From Clostridia bacterium (GTDB taxonomy: Bacteria > Bacillota > Clostridia > Christensenellales > Aristaeellaceae): 53,112 nucleotides of DNA. The position numbers and the translations under genes are program-made. Positions within the stretch are counted from its first letter, which is position 1; each line of letters opens with the position of its first letter. Positions 16,344-25,702 of this stretch are shown one piece after another. The notes under the pieces are model-generated. The model made no database searches, was not told the origin of the DNA, and worked only from the letters and a program-made list of their open reading frames with translations. The stretch covers positions 1-53,112 of the forward strand of contig JAEDIV010000003.1 in NCBI GenBank assembly GCA_016296675.1. Reading direction: 5' to 3'.

Positions 16344-18425
16344 ATGAAGGACTATCAGGCTAAGAACATTCGTAATATCGCCGTACTTGGTCACGGCGGC
16401 GAAGGTAAGACCACGCTGGTAGAAGCCATGCTTTTCACTGCCGGCGCGATCGACCGTCAGGGCCGCGTTGAAAACGGTACCGCCACTACGGACTATGATC
16501 CGGAAGAGGTTCGCCGTCAAATTTCCATCTCTGCAGCTCTCGCGCCGCTGGAGTACAAGGAAACCAAGATCAACCTCGTAGATATTCCCGGCTTCTTTGA
16601 TTTCGCCGGCGAAATGATGGGCCCGCTGCGCGTATGCGAAGGCGCCCTGATCACTGTAGGCGCTGTTGGCGGTCTGGATGTAGGCGCAGAAAAAGCCTGG
16701 ACCCAGTGCGACAAGAACCACACGCCCCGCATGATCGTTATCAACAACATGTCCCGTGAAAACGCCAACTTCGAAAAGGCGCTGGCCACCATCACCGAAA
16801 AGTATGGCAGCCATGTAGCGCCCATCGTTGTTCCGATCGTTGAAAAGGGCCAGTTTGTCGGTGTTGCTTCCGTTCTCGACGGTAAAGCCTATATGGGCGA
16901 AGGCAAGACCCTTAAGGAAGTTGCCTGCCCCGCAAACGTAGAATCCGCCATCGAAAGCTACAAAGAGTCTCTCATGGAAACCGCAGCCGGCGCTGATGAA
17001 GAGCTCATGGAAAAGTTCTTCGAAGAAATGGAACTTTCTCCCGAAGACACCATGCTCGGTCTGCGCAAGGGTATCTCCGACGGCAGCATCGTTCCCGTTG
17101 TATGCCTCGACTCCATCAACCGTGTCGGCATCAATATGCTGCTCGACCTCATCATTGACCTCATGCCTTCTCCCGCCGACAAGGTTCTTGAAGGTGTAAA
17201 TCCCAAGACCGGCGAGAAGGAAGAGCGCATCATCAAGGATGACCAGCCCTTCTCCGCTCAGGTATTCAAGACCCTGGCTGACCCCTTCGTTGGTAAGCTT
17301 TCTCTTATCAAGATCAATTCCGGCGTTCTTTCCGCCGAAACCAACCTCTTCAACGCCAACGCCGAAAAGGCTGAAAAGCCCGGCACCATTTACTTCATGC
17401 TCGGCAAGAAGACCAACGCCACCACCAAGGTTGTCGCTGGTGACATCTGCGCCCTCGCCAAGCTCGGCTCCGTAGCCACCGGTCACACCCTGTGCGACGC
17501 TGCCAAGCCCGTCAAGTTTGCCGACATCGACTTCCCGGCTTCCTGCATCTCTATGGCCGTATACGCCAAGAAGGCCGGCGAGGAAGACAAGATCTTCTCC
17601 GGGCTCAACCGTCTGATCGAAGAAGACCCGACCCTCACCATCACCAAGGATGCTGAGACCACCGAGTCCCTGCTCTCCGGTCTCGGAGAACTCCACATCG
17701 AAGTTGCCGCGAAGAAGCTTGCATCCAAGTTCGGCGTAGAGTGCATCCTTCAGGATCCCAAAATTCCTTACCGTGAGACCATCCGCAAGAAGATCGACGT
17801 ACGCGGACGCCATAAGAAGCAGTCCGGCGGACACGGCCAGTTCGGTGACGTTGTTATCGAGTTCCGTCCCAACGACGATCCCACCAATCCCGAGTTCATC
17901 TTCGAAGATGCCGTTGTTGGCGGCGTAGTACCGCGCAACTTCATCCCTGCCGTTGAAAAGGGCCTTCGCGACAACATCAAGAAGGGCGTTCTCGCCGGCT
18001 TCCCGGTAGTAGGCCTCACCGCTAAGCTCCACGACGGTTCCTACCATCCTGTCGACTCCTCTGAAATGGCGTTCAAGACCGCTGCCCGTCTTGCGTTCAA
18101 ACAGCTTGACCAGGCCAGCCCGATTCTCCTTGAGCCCATCTATCACGTAGAAGTTACCATCCCCGACGAGTACATGGGCGACATCATCGGCGACATCAAC
18201 AAGCGCCGCGGCCGCATCATGGGTATGGACCAGGTAAACGGCGCCCAGTGCGTATCCGCCGAAGTTCCCCAGAGCGAAATGTTCAAGTATGCCACCGACC
18301 TTCGTTCCATGACGCAGGGCCGCGGCTCCTTCACCATGAACTTTGAGAGATACGAGGAAGTTCCTGCTCAGGATGCCAAGAAGATCATCGAATCCGCCAA
18401 GAAGGACGAGGACGAAGAAGAATAA
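16344..18425 (+). CDS. EF-G-like translational GTPase (FusA2-type paralogue)
   Basis: 693 aa with the full five-domain EF-G layout. The P-loop is GHGGEGKTT (16-24). G3 reads D80-I-P-G-F84 instead of DTPGH, so the residue at the catalytic His position is Phe. G4 reads N134-N-M-S instead of NKxD, so the Asp that selects guanine is missing. These changes place it with the FusA2/EF-G-like group rather than canonical EF-G; altered nucleotide handling is inference. It ends in an acidic tail (KKDEDEEE). Third positions are overwhelmingly C or G, the strongest codon bias in the window, which suggests very high expression. ATG 16344 has AGGGGGAT upstream. Confidence 0.88.
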   Translation: MKDYQAKNIRNIAVLGHGGEGKTTLVEAMLFTAGAIDRQGRVENGTATTDYDPEEVRRQISISAALAPLEYKETKINLVDIPGFFDFAGEMMGPLRVCEGALITVGAVGGLDVGAEKAWTQCDKNHTPRMIVINNMSRENANFEKALATITEKYGSHVAPIVVPIVEKGQFVGVASVLDGKAYMGEGKTLKEVACPANVESAIESYKESLMETAAGADEELMEKFFEEMELSPEDTMLGLRKGISDGSIVPVVCLDSINRVGINMLLDLIIDLMPSPADKVLEGVNPKTGEKEERIIKDDQPFSAQVFKTLADPFVGKLSLIKINSGVLSAETNLFNANAEKAEKPGTIYFMLGKKTNATTKVVAGDICALAKLGSVATGHTLCDAAKPVKFADIDFPASCISMAVYAKKAGEEDKIFSGLNRLIEEDPTLTITKDAETTESLLSGLGELHIEVAAKKLASKFGVECILQDPKIPYRETIRKKIDVRGRHKKQSGGHGQFGDVVIEFRPNDDPTNPEFIFEDAVVGGVVPRNFIPAVEKGLRDNIKKGVLAGFPVVGLTAKLHDGSYHPVDSSEMAFKTAARLAFKQLDQASPILLEPIYHVEVTIPDEYMGDIIGDINKRRGRIMGMDQVNGAQCVSAEVPQSEMFKYATDLRSMTQGRGSFTMNFERYEEVPAQDAKKIIESAKKDEDEEE

Positions 18426-18448
18426 TTATTCCTGTCCCATCCGCAATC

Positions 18449-18480
18449 AAACCGCTTCGGAATTTTCCGAGGCGGTTTTT
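18449..18480 (+). terminator. Terminator of the EF-G paralogue
   Basis: 12-bp stem AAACCGCTTCGG/CCGAGGCGGTTT (one T-G pair) with an AATTTT loop, followed by Ts. Confidence 0.9.
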
Positions 18481-18527
18481 CATATTTATCCCTTGTCCGC
18501 AGCCAATCAATCAGCATGGAGGGATAT

Positions 18528-18953
18528 ATGAAAAAAAAGCAGAGCGAATATCTCGTTTTTAGAGAAAACAGTTCGTTGGAAACCTTTCCCGATCAGGAAG
18601 CAATTGACATTTATCAGCTCTTCCGGCGAAAAAATGACCACACTGTTTTGATAGGAAAAGGAAAAGGATGCGCTGTATGTCTAATGCTTGCTTCCCGTTT
18701 TATGCCTGACGAACTTCATCTGTATCCAACCTTCGGAACTACAATACAGGAAGTACTAAATGAAGTTTCCGCCCGCGTTTCTTTTCTTTATTTCATCTGC
18801 GCGCCGATAAAAGTTTATGTAGATAAGGACATTTCTGCTTTAGACCTTAAAAAGATCAAAAGACTGCTTCTTCGAATATCTTCTTTTCAAAAAGAAATCG
18901 TATTTACTGAAAACACGATTCCGAATGGAGATATGTCATTTCCAGTCAACTGA
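18528..18953 (+). CDS. Unknown 141 aa protein, possibly a degenerate alpha/beta-hydrolase-like fold
   Basis: No family recognised with confidence. The segment VLIGKGKGCAVCLMLASRF (about 43-61) followed by LHLYPTFG recalls the nucleophile-elbow strand-turn-helix of alpha/beta hydrolases (G-x-S-x-G). The Ser position holds Gly here (G-K-G-K-G), and the protein is too short for a complete fold. A later strand (FICAPIKVYVDKD) is compatible with that idea. The start is ATG 18528 after GGAGGG. It stands alone between two terminated genes, with no clear promoter. Confidence 0.65.
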   Translation: MKKKQSEYLVFRENSSLETFPDQEAIDIYQLFRRKNDHTVLIGKGKGCAVCLMLASRFMPDELHLYPTFGTTIQEVLNEVSARVSFLYFICAPIKVYVDKDISALDLKKIKRLLLRISSFQKEIVFTENTIPNGDMSFPVN

Positions 18954-18963
18954 TGAAAAAAGC

Positions 18964-18991
18964 TTGCGCAAAAGTAAAAAACGTGTATAAT
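18964..18991 (+). promoter_or_regulatory. Promoter of the PrsA-like gene
   Basis: TTGCGC (18964-18969), a 16-base spacer and TATAAT (18986-18991), about 37 bases before the ATG. Confidence 0.65.
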
Positions 18992-19028
18992 AACAAGAGA
19001 TACACAAAGAAACGAGGGAACCGACAAT

Positions 19029-20333
19029 ATGAGAATCGCGATTCGAAAACTGTTTTCACTTATCCTTGCAGTCGTTCTTATTTCTGCGTCCGCCATTTGT
19101 GAATCCTCTGATCCTGTTATCGCAACCTATAATGGCGGCGAAGTAAAGGTTTCCGAGGTTGCCGCCCAAGTGGAATCTGAAATAAACGCAATGGCGTCTA
19201 CGCTCAATTCTTTCCGTCAGATGCAGGGCGGCGAAGCCTATACGCCTACTGAGGACGACGTCGCATATGTTCGCGAGTATGTAGTAAATGCCTATATCAA
19301 CCAGCAGATCGTTATTCAGAAAATGAAAGAGTACGGCGTTTCCGATCTCACCGAAGAAGAGAAGGCGAAACTTCAGTCTTCTGCCCAGTACACGTATGCT
19401 CAGTATGCCTATCCTTATACCGTTCAGTTCGGATACACCCCCGAGCAGGCAGCTTATGCACTTTCCATGCAGGGTATAACCATCGATACCATTTATAGGA
19501 ATTCCTATTACAGCGAAATCAACAAGCGCGTAATGAACGCCCTCGAAATTGACAAGGAAATTTCCAAAGAAAACCTGAAAGAAAAATACGATGCGCTTAT
19601 CGCAAGCGCTGAACAGACCTATACCAATAACCCCGCCGCCATCGAAAATATCGCAAATTCCGCATCGACCGTTTACTTCATGCCCGAAGGTGCGAGATAT
19701 GTAAAGCACATCATCCTGATTCCTGAGGATGAAGAACTTATGACCCGCTATGAGTCTTTGATCAGCGATCTTTCTGCATACGAAACCGAATATGCGACCA
19801 TTACTTCTGAAGCCTACAAACCCAAGTATGAAGCCTACATTGAACAGGCCATCTATGATGAGTGCGTAGAGAATATCGATCTTACCAAAAAAGCCATCGA
19901 AGAGACCAAAAACGAAGTGCTTGCTGCCGTTCAGAGCGAAGTTGATACGGTGCTCAAGAATGTGGAAGCAGGGAAGAGCTTTGACGAGCTGATTGAGACC
20001 TATTCTGATGATCCTGCATCCAAAGAAGAGCCCATAAAGACAAACGGCTATCTCGTTCATAAAGACAGTAAAGCATGGGACGAAGCCTTCAAAGACGCCG
20101 CCTTCTCGCTTGAAGCTGCCGGAGATATCTCTTCTGCAACCGTCGGAACGCTCGGCGTTTATATCGTAAAATATGAATCCGATCCCGTATTCGGCGCTAC
20201 AGCGCTTGAAAATGTAAGATCTGAAGTTGAAAACACCATCTATAACGAACGCAGATCAGAACTGTTTGGTACACTCACCGCCCAGTGGATTCAGGAAGCG
20301 GATATTCAGCTCGCGCTTGACGCCTGGAAATAA
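19029..20333 (+). CDS. Exported peptidyl-prolyl isomerase foldase (PrsA/SurA-like)
   Basis: 434 aa. A signal peptide (about 1-23) ends near ASAIC without a proper lipobox, so it may be secreted rather than lipid-anchored. A SurA-type helical N-terminal chaperone region (about 30-200) follows. A parvulin-like domain at about 225-390 contains VKHIIL, the FDELIETYSDDPAS segment and a late YIVKYES strand; a long inserted helix splits it. Such proteins help exported proteins fold. ATG 19029 follows AACGAGGGA. Monocistronic, with its own promoter and terminator. Confidence 0.85.
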   Translation: MRIAIRKLFSLILAVVLISASAICESSDPVIATYNGGEVKVSEVAAQVESEINAMASTLNSFRQMQGGEAYTPTEDDVAYVREYVVNAYINQQIVIQKMKEYGVSDLTEEEKAKLQSSAQYTYAQYAYPYTVQFGYTPEQAAYALSMQGITIDTIYRNSYYSEINKRVMNALEIDKEISKENLKEKYDALIASAEQTYTNNPAAIENIANSASTVYFMPEGARYVKHIILIPEDEELMTRYESLISDLSAYETEYATITSEAYKPKYEAYIEQAIYDECVENIDLTKKAIEETKNEVLAAVQSEVDTVLKNVEAGKSFDELIETYSDDPASKEEPIKTNGYLVHKDSKAWDEAFKDAAFSLEAAGDISSATVGTLGVYIVKYESDPVFGATALENVRSEVENTIYNERRSELFGTLTAQWIQEADIQLALDAWK

Positions 20334-20356
20334 TCCAACCTTTTTCGATTTTTTTG

Positions 20357-20387
20357 CGTCCTGCATCATGATTGCAGGACGTTTTTT
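20357..20387 (+). terminator. Terminator of the PrsA-like gene
   Basis: CGTCCTGCA/TGCAGGACG perfect 9-bp stem followed by TTTTTT. Confidence 0.9.
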
Positions 20388-20599
20388 CGTCTCTTCCTGT
20401 AAAAGTTTTAATAAATTAGAGGATTTTTATCGTTTGCGTGGTATATATTCTCATCTCAGGCTATAATAATCTACATGTTGGGCTAAAAAGATCTGTTTTT
20501 CCGGACGAAATGTGAAGATTGTCGAAATTATGTCCCTGAAGCAGGAAAAATAAAGTTTTGCATCGAATAATTATCAATCACAAAAATTGAAGGTGGGTT

Positions 20600-22330
20600 A
20601 TGGCAGGTAAACTTCCGTCGGGTTGGCTGGATGAGCTTCGTTCCCGGGTCAGCATCGAAGATGTGATCGGGCAAAGTGTTACCCTTCGTAAGAAGGGGAA
20701 ATATCTTTGGGCCTGCTGTCCTTTTCACAATGAAAAAACACCCTCCTTTAAAGTAGATTCCGAATCGCAGATGTATTATTGCTTTGGCTGCCACAAAGGC
20801 GGAAACGTGATCTCTTTTCTGATGGAACACGATCGTCTTGAGTTTATGGAGGCAGTAGAAGAACTGGCCGAGCGGGCGCACATGCGCATGCCTGATCGAA
20901 TCGAAACCACTGCGAGCGATGATTATTTAAAGCAGCAGCGGGAAAAGATTTATTTAGCAAACTTGCATGCCGCGCGCTTTTTCCATGCAATGATTTGGAC
21001 AAGCGAAGGAGCGGAAGCGCTCAAATATCTTTATTCTCGCGGTCTCAATGATTCCGATATAAAAAGATTCGGCCTTGGCGCTGCACCGAAATCGCATGAT
21101 GCACTATATAAATCCCTTGAAGAAGCCGGCTTCTCCGATGAAATCATTGAAAAAGCCTGGCTTGGCGGCCACAAGGATAACAGAAAATATGATATGTTCA
21201 GAAACCGTGTCATATTTCCGATCCTGAACCCGCAGGGACGCGTACTTGGTTTCGGCGGAAGAATCATGGGAGATGGAAATCCGAAATACCTGAATACTTC
21301 CGACACACCCGTATTCAACAAAAGGAACGGCCTTTACGCGCTGAATTTTGCGAAAAAAGAACAGGGTCTCAAACGCCTTATCCTGGTAGAAGGCTATATG
21401 GATACCGTTGCCCTTTTGAAATACGGCATCCCGGGCGCTGTCGCGACGCTCGGTACTGCACTTACTGAAGAGCAGGCGCGCCTTATGAAACGGTATGTAA
21501 GCGAAGTATGGGTCAGTTATGACGGAGATTCCGCCGGACAAAAGGCCGCGCTGCGTGCGCTTGACATTCTCGAAAGTGCAGGACTGAATGCAAAAGTAAT
21601 CGCTTATCCCGGAAAGATGGATCCGGACGAATACCTGAAAGCCAAAGGCAAAGAAGCGTGGACAAATCTTCGAAAACTTGATCCCATCGAATATAAGCTT
21701 ATCCGTGCGCGCGACGATCTTGATATCGCCGTTCAGGAAGACAGAACGCAGTATACGATAAGGGCATGTGAAATACTCAAAAGCGCGAAGACAGCAATTG
21801 AGCTTGAAAATCATGTGCTCAGACTTGTTCAGGAAACAGGATATTCCAAGGAAGTTCTGATGCGACAGATTGACTCAAATCTTCAATCCGATGCAAAAAA
21901 CGAAACCATGCGCACGCGCGCAATTATCAAGGAAACCAAAAAGAGCGAATCGCAGCTTGCACAGATGCAGCTCATCGCGCTCATCAATCAAGGAAAAATT
22001 CCGGCCAAAATGGTTCAGAGAGAGGATTTTGACAGCGGTCTCTATGCCGACATTTTTGATTACCTCTCTTCCGGTACATTGGCCCGTGATTTTATAGGGG
22101 AAATCCCCGAAGAACAGACGCAGGAAGCGCTTGAAGCCCTCAATTTTGACCCATTGCCTGACGACAGAGAAAAGGCGCTGGATTTGGCGGAAGAACTTAT
22201 ACACCGCATACATCAGATTCGGATAAACCAGCGTATCAGTCATCTGACAGCAAGTGCGAAAAATGCGTCCGACGAAGAACGAATCAAAATCAATCAACAG
22301 TTACAGGCGCTTTTGGCAAAGCTCGATTAG
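20600..22330 (+). CDS. dnaG: DNA primase
   Basis: 576 aa. Makes RNA primers for replication. The N-terminal zinc-binding domain has C40-x2-H43 and C61-x2-C64. The catalytic core has FGLGAAP and the TOPRIM segment LVEGYMDTVALLKYGIPGAVATLGTA split around residues 270-290, with YDGDSAGQKAA following. The C-terminal helicase-binding region is helical and less conserved. ATG 20600 follows GAAGGTGGG. The 212 bases upstream hold a TATAAT (20462-20467) but no convincing -35. rpoD follows 29 bases downstream, the usual arrangement. Confidence 0.97.
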   Translation: MAGKLPSGWLDELRSRVSIEDVIGQSVTLRKKGKYLWACCPFHNEKTPSFKVDSESQMYYCFGCHKGGNVISFLMEHDRLEFMEAVEELAERAHMRMPDRIETTASDDYLKQQREKIYLANLHAARFFHAMIWTSEGAEALKYLYSRGLNDSDIKRFGLGAAPKSHDALYKSLEEAGFSDEIIEKAWLGGHKDNRKYDMFRNRVIFPILNPQGRVLGFGGRIMGDGNPKYLNTSDTPVFNKRNGLYALNFAKKEQGLKRLILVEGYMDTVALLKYGIPGAVATLGTALTEEQARLMKRYVSEVWVSYDGDSAGQKAALRALDILESAGLNAKVIAYPGKMDPDEYLKAKGKEAWTNLRKLDPIEYKLIRARDDLDIAVQEDRTQYTIRACEILKSAKTAIELENHVLRLVQETGYSKEVLMRQIDSNLQSDAKNETMRTRAIIKETKKSESQLAQMQLIALINQGKIPAKMVQREDFDSGLYADIFDYLSSGTLARDFIGEIPEEQTQEALEALNFDPLPDDREKALDLAEELIHRIHQIRINQRISHLTASAKNASDEERIKINQQLQALLAKLD

Positions 22331-22359
22331 CGCCGCCGGTCGAAAGGAGAGACTTTTTA

Positions 22360-23451
22360 ATGAAAAACAAGAACGCAGAGCTGATTACTACGCGCGTTCG
22401 TGAATTGATTGAGACCGGAAAATCAAAGGGTGCGCTCACCTATAAAGAAATTGTCGATCTTTTTGCTGATTGTGAACTGGACGCAGAACAGTTCGACAAA
22501 ATTCTCGACACGCTTTCCGAACTCAATATTGATGTTATCAAAGAAGCCGGCATTGTTGATGCAGATCCGAATGCGAATATTTCTCAGGATGAGGATCTGG
22601 ACATTTCCGTTCCCGAAGGAATTTCCATCGATGATCCTGTGCGAATGTATCTTAAAGAGATCGGCAAGGTTCCGCTTCTTACCGCAGATGAAGAAATTGA
22701 GCTTGCAAAGCGCATGGAAGAGGGCGACGAGGAAGCCAAGCATCGTCTGAGCGAGGCCAACCTGAGACTGGTTGTTTCCATCGCAAAGCGCTATGTGGGA
22801 CGCGGCATGCTGTTTCTGGATCTGATTCAGGAAGGCAACCTTGGTCTTATCAAGGCAGTAGACAAGTTTGATTACCGCAAGGGATACAAATTTTCTACCT
22901 ATGCAACCTGGTGGATCCGTCAGGCGATCACGCGTGCAATCGCCGATCAGGCCCGCACCATCAGAATTCCCGTTCATATGGTAGAAACCATCAATAAACT
23001 TATCCGTGTTTCCCGTCAGCTTCTGCAGGAATACGGAAGAGAGCCGCTTCCGGAAGAAATCGCAGAAGAAATGGGTATTTCTGAAGAAAAGGTACGCGAG
23101 ATCATCAAAATCGCTCAGGAACCCGTTTCCCTTGAAACCCCGATCGGCGAAGAAGAAGACAGCCATCTGGGCGATTTCCTGCCCGATGACGAAGCGCCTG
23201 CGCCAGCCGATGCCGCAGCTTTTACGCTTCTGAAAGAGCAGCTCATGAGCGTGCTTTCTACGCTTACGCCCCGCGAGGAAATGGTTCTTAAACTTCGTTT
23301 CGGCCTTGAGGACGGCAGACAGAGAACGCTTGAAGAAGTTGGCAAAGAGTTCAAAGTCACCCGTGAACGAATCCGCCAGATCGAAGCAAAGGCGTTAAGA
23401 AAGCTTCGCCATCCGAGCCGTTCCAGAAAGCTTAAGGATTCTCTTGATTAA
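22360..23451 (+). CDS. rpoD: Primary sigma factor RpoD/SigA
   Basis: 363 aa housekeeping sigma factor. A region 1.1-like N-terminus (about 1-60) precedes DPVRMYLKEIG (region 1.2, about 91-101), the core-binding RLVVSIAKRYVGRGMLFLDL segment (region 2.1-2.2), the -10-reading YKFSTYATWWIRQAI (2.3-2.4), region 3 and the -35-reading helix-turn-helix (EEVGKEFKVTRERIRQIEAKA, region 4.2). ATG 22360 follows AAAGGAGAG. Co-transcribed with dnaG; a terminator-like hairpin follows before trmK. Confidence 0.98.
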   Translation: MKNKNAELITTRVRELIETGKSKGALTYKEIVDLFADCELDAEQFDKILDTLSELNIDVIKEAGIVDADPNANISQDEDLDISVPEGISIDDPVRMYLKEIGKVPLLTADEEIELAKRMEEGDEEAKHRLSEANLRLVVSIAKRYVGRGMLFLDLIQEGNLGLIKAVDKFDYRKGYKFSTYATWWIRQAITRAIADQARTIRIPVHMVETINKLIRVSRQLLQEYGREPLPEEIAEEMGISEEKVREIIKIAQEPVSLETPIGEEEDSHLGDFLPDDEAPAPADAAAFTLLKEQLMSVLSTLTPREEMVLKLRFGLEDGRQRTLEEVGKEFKVTRERIRQIEAKALRKLRHPSRSRKLKDSLD

Positions 23452-23470
23452 CTCGCTTTCTCAATTTCAT

Positions 23471-23505
23471 AAATGCCGGCGCTGTCGCGTTGGCATTTTG
23501 TTTTT
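23471..23505 (+). terminator. Terminator/attenuator between rpoD and trmK
   Basis: AAATGCC/GGCATTT stem with an inner GCGC-containing loop, followed by TGTTTTT. trmK starts 17 bases later with no separate promoter visible, so the hairpin probably reduces rather than abolishes read-through. Confidence 0.7.
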
Positions 23506-23521
23506 AAAGGAGATATAACCT

Positions 23522-24208
23522 ATGCTGACTGACGAGAGACTGTCTCTGATTATCGACATGCTTCCCAAATCAAACATCATTGCAGACATCGGAACCGACC
23601 ACGGGAGGCTTGGTGCACAGCTCCTTCTTTCGGGTAAATGCGAAAGGGTATGGTTCTCTGATATTTCTGCGCCTTCTCTTGACAAAGCGCGCAATCTTTG
23701 TCAAAGACTTGACTTGTCAAATCGAGCTGATTTCTTCGTTGGAGACGGGGCACAGGCGTTTCCTCATTCTCCGAATGCAGCCGTGATTGCCGGAATGGGG
23801 GGCGTAACAATTTCCGAGATACTGAGAGGCGCGGGGGATAAGCTAAAAGGGACGCATCTCGTTCTGCAGCCGAATGTGTATATCTACGAATTACGAAAGA
23901 CGCTTGTTGATCTGGGCTACAAAATTACGAATGAAAAATGTGTAATTTCCGCAAACAGGAAATATATTTTGATCTATGCTGAATCCGGCACGGTCAATTA
24001 CACAGAGACCGAGCTTATGGCAGGGCCGTTTCTTATAAAAGAAAAATCAGAAGCATTTATGGAATATGCCGCTTTCCGCATAAGAGTAATCCATAAAGCG
24101 CTTAGAGGTATTGAACAAAGTGAAAACGCGGACAGCTCCGCTCTTTTAAAGGAATTGAATGTCTGGAAGGAGATTATCAATGAAAGCAACAGTAACGCAG
24201 ATTTATGA
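23522..24208 (+). CDS. trmK: tRNA (adenine22-N1)-methyltransferase
   Basis: 228 aa. Methylates N1 of A22 in tRNAs using SAM. The SAM site shows ADIGTDHGRLG (about 21-31), with FVGDGAQA and the family NAAVIAGMGG motif following, then QPNVYIYELRKTL. The start is ATG 23522 with AAAGGAGAT. It overlaps the downstream nif3 gene by 29 bases, the common order after rpoD in Firmicutes. Confidence 0.93.
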   Translation: MLTDERLSLIIDMLPKSNIIADIGTDHGRLGAQLLLSGKCERVWFSDISAPSLDKARNLCQRLDLSNRADFFVGDGAQAFPHSPNAAVIAGMGGVTISEILRGAGDKLKGTHLVLQPNVYIYELRKTLVDLGYKITNEKCVISANRKYILIYAESGTVNYTETELMAGPFLIKEKSEAFMEYAAFRIRVIHKALRGIEQSENADSSALLKELNVWKEIINESNSNADL

Positions 24209-24956
24209 TATCATCAATGAAATTGCGCCATTTGAAAAAGCTGAGGCGTGGGATAATGTAGGTCTTTTGGCTGGAAGCATGAAAAATGAAGTAACCGGCA
24301 TTTTGTGCGCGCTTGATTTTACAGAAGAAGTCCTTCTTGAAGCAGAGCGCCTGGGAGCAAATCTCATCGTGACGCATCATCCGATTTTGTTTGCTCCGAG
24401 AAAACGCCTGACAGAAGACGATTATGAAGGCCGGGTACTTTGCAGTCTCATCCGGAAGAATATAAGTCTTATTGCTGCGCATACAAACTATGACGTAGCT
24501 TCCGGCGGCGTCAACGACATTCTGGCTTCCGCATTGGGGCTTACAAACATTCGAATGGTCGAAAGCGATGAAGATTCCATTTTGAGAATCGGCGATATCG
24601 AGCCTATCCGTCTTTCTGATTTCAGGGACAAAGTGTCGTCCATCCTTAAGGATGTCGTACGCATGTACGGAGACGGAGAAAAGATCATTAAAACTGTCGC
24701 TGTTTGCGGAGGAAGCGGAGGAGAATATGCGCCCATTGCTTACAATAGCGGCGCGGATGTATATGTTACCGGCGAAATGCGATACCATGATTCTCTGAAT
24801 TTTGCCTTGGAAGGACACGCTTCTTTGCATGCCGGACACGATGCCACAGAAAGAATTGCGATAAAACCGCTTTCTCATGGTTTACAAAACCGGATAAATG
24901 AGTTAAAATATAATTTGACAGTGTTTTTGTTTAACAACATGGGGGTAGAACAATGA
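24180..24956 (+). CDS. Nif3-like dinuclear metal centre protein (YqfO family)
   Basis: 258 aa. Conserved metal-site segments are WDNVGLL (about 23-29), VTHHPILF (about 64-71), AAHTNYDVASGG (about 102-113) and the late HAGHDATE. It lacks the inserted PII-like domain found in longer relatives. A GTP cyclohydrolase-like role has been proposed for the family, but the true function is uncertain. The start at ATG 24180 has GGAAGGAG upstream inside trmK. Its stop overlaps the next start as ATGA. Confidence 0.9.
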   Translation: MKATVTQIYDIINEIAPFEKAEAWDNVGLLAGSMKNEVTGILCALDFTEEVLLEAERLGANLIVTHHPILFAPRKRLTEDDYEGRVLCSLIRKNISLIAAHTNYDVASGGVNDILASALGLTNIRMVESDEDSILRIGDIEPIRLSDFRDKVSSILKDVVRMYGDGEKIIKTVAVCGGSGGEYAPIAYNSGADVYVTGEMRYHDSLNFALEGHASLHAGHDATERIAIKPLSHGLQNRINELKYNLTVFLFNNMGVEQ

Positions 24957-25660
24957 ATTTAGACGCGTTATGGAATTACATGCAAATAGAGAACGAAGCG
25001 GTGAAGCTTGAGAACGCTATGCGCCAGTCTCCCAAACGCCAGCTGCTGCTCAAAAACCGAAATCTCTTCAAGGATCTTCAAAACAGCAATGCGAAGATCG
25101 AATCCGATTTCGAAGGCATGGCAGTTCGTCTTGAAGAGCTTTCAGGTGAACACGATCGTCTTTCCGCTCTTCTTGGTCAGCATATTGAAAAGCTTGAAAA
25201 GGAGCCTCCTGAGACCGCTGAAGAAGCAAAGGAACGCACCAATGCAATCGTAAAGCTTAATGAAGCGCTCTCCCGCTACGAAAGCGAGATCAAGAAGCTT
25301 TACAAGGATCTTGACAACAAGACCCGCCAGCAGAAGGATATTCGTATGCAGGCAGCGAAAGCCAAATCCGAATACGACCGCGTAAAGGTTGAATATGATA
25401 AGGAGTACACCGCGGATAACGAAAAGCTCAAGGAACTCCGTCAGAAAGTCGCTGATGAATCAGAGAAGCTGGATCACCAGGATTATGAAAAGTATAAGGA
25501 AATCAAGAGCCACGTAACGCCTCCGCTGGCGCTACTTATGAACAATCAGTGCAGCGGCTGCTTTATGACGCTTTCCATCGGCACAATTCGAGAAATGCGT
25601 GATAACAATAAGCTCACGCTTTGCGATAACTGCGGACGTATCCTTTACGCAAAGGATTAA
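24953..25660 (+). CDS. Coiled-coil protein with C4 zinc ribbon (zf-RING_7 type)
   Basis: 235 aa. A long coiled coil (about 20-180, rich in E, K, L) is followed by a C-terminal zinc ribbon with two Cys pairs: CSGC near 200 and CDNC near 224. The family is common in Clostridia at this position; its role is unknown, and nucleic-acid or ribosome-associated binding is a guess. Translationally coupled to the Nif3-like gene by ATGA at 24953-24956 and ended by a strong terminator before rnpB. Confidence 0.88.
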   Translation: MNLDALWNYMQIENEAVKLENAMRQSPKRQLLLKNRNLFKDLQNSNAKIESDFEGMAVRLEELSGEHDRLSALLGQHIEKLEKEPPETAEEAKERTNAIVKLNEALSRYESEIKKLYKDLDNKTRQQKDIRMQAAKAKSEYDRVKVEYDKEYTADNEKLKELRQKVADESEKLDHQDYEKYKEIKSHVTPPLALLMNNQCSGCFMTLSIGTIREMRDNNKLTLCDNCGRILYAKD

Positions 25661-25664
25661 CATG

Positions 25665-25702
25665 AAAAAGCAGAGCAAATTGATTTTTGCTCTGCTTTTT
25701 GT
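25665..25702 (+). terminator. Terminator of the zinc ribbon gene
   Basis: Perfect 15-bp stem AAAAAGCAGAGCAAA/TTTGCTCTGCTTTTT (25665-25679 and 25686-25700). Confidence 0.92.

Noticed and set aside
16341..18146. Open frame of about 600 codons on the strand opposite the EF-G paralogue
   Set aside because: It lies wholly inside a clear gene, has no family-like sequence and is explained by the extreme codon bias of that gene, which removes TTA, CTA and TCA codons.
19056..20060. Long open frame (334 codons) opposite the PrsA-like gene
   Set aside because: Antisense to a well-supported exported foldase, with no SD or recognisable domain; a shadow of codon use.
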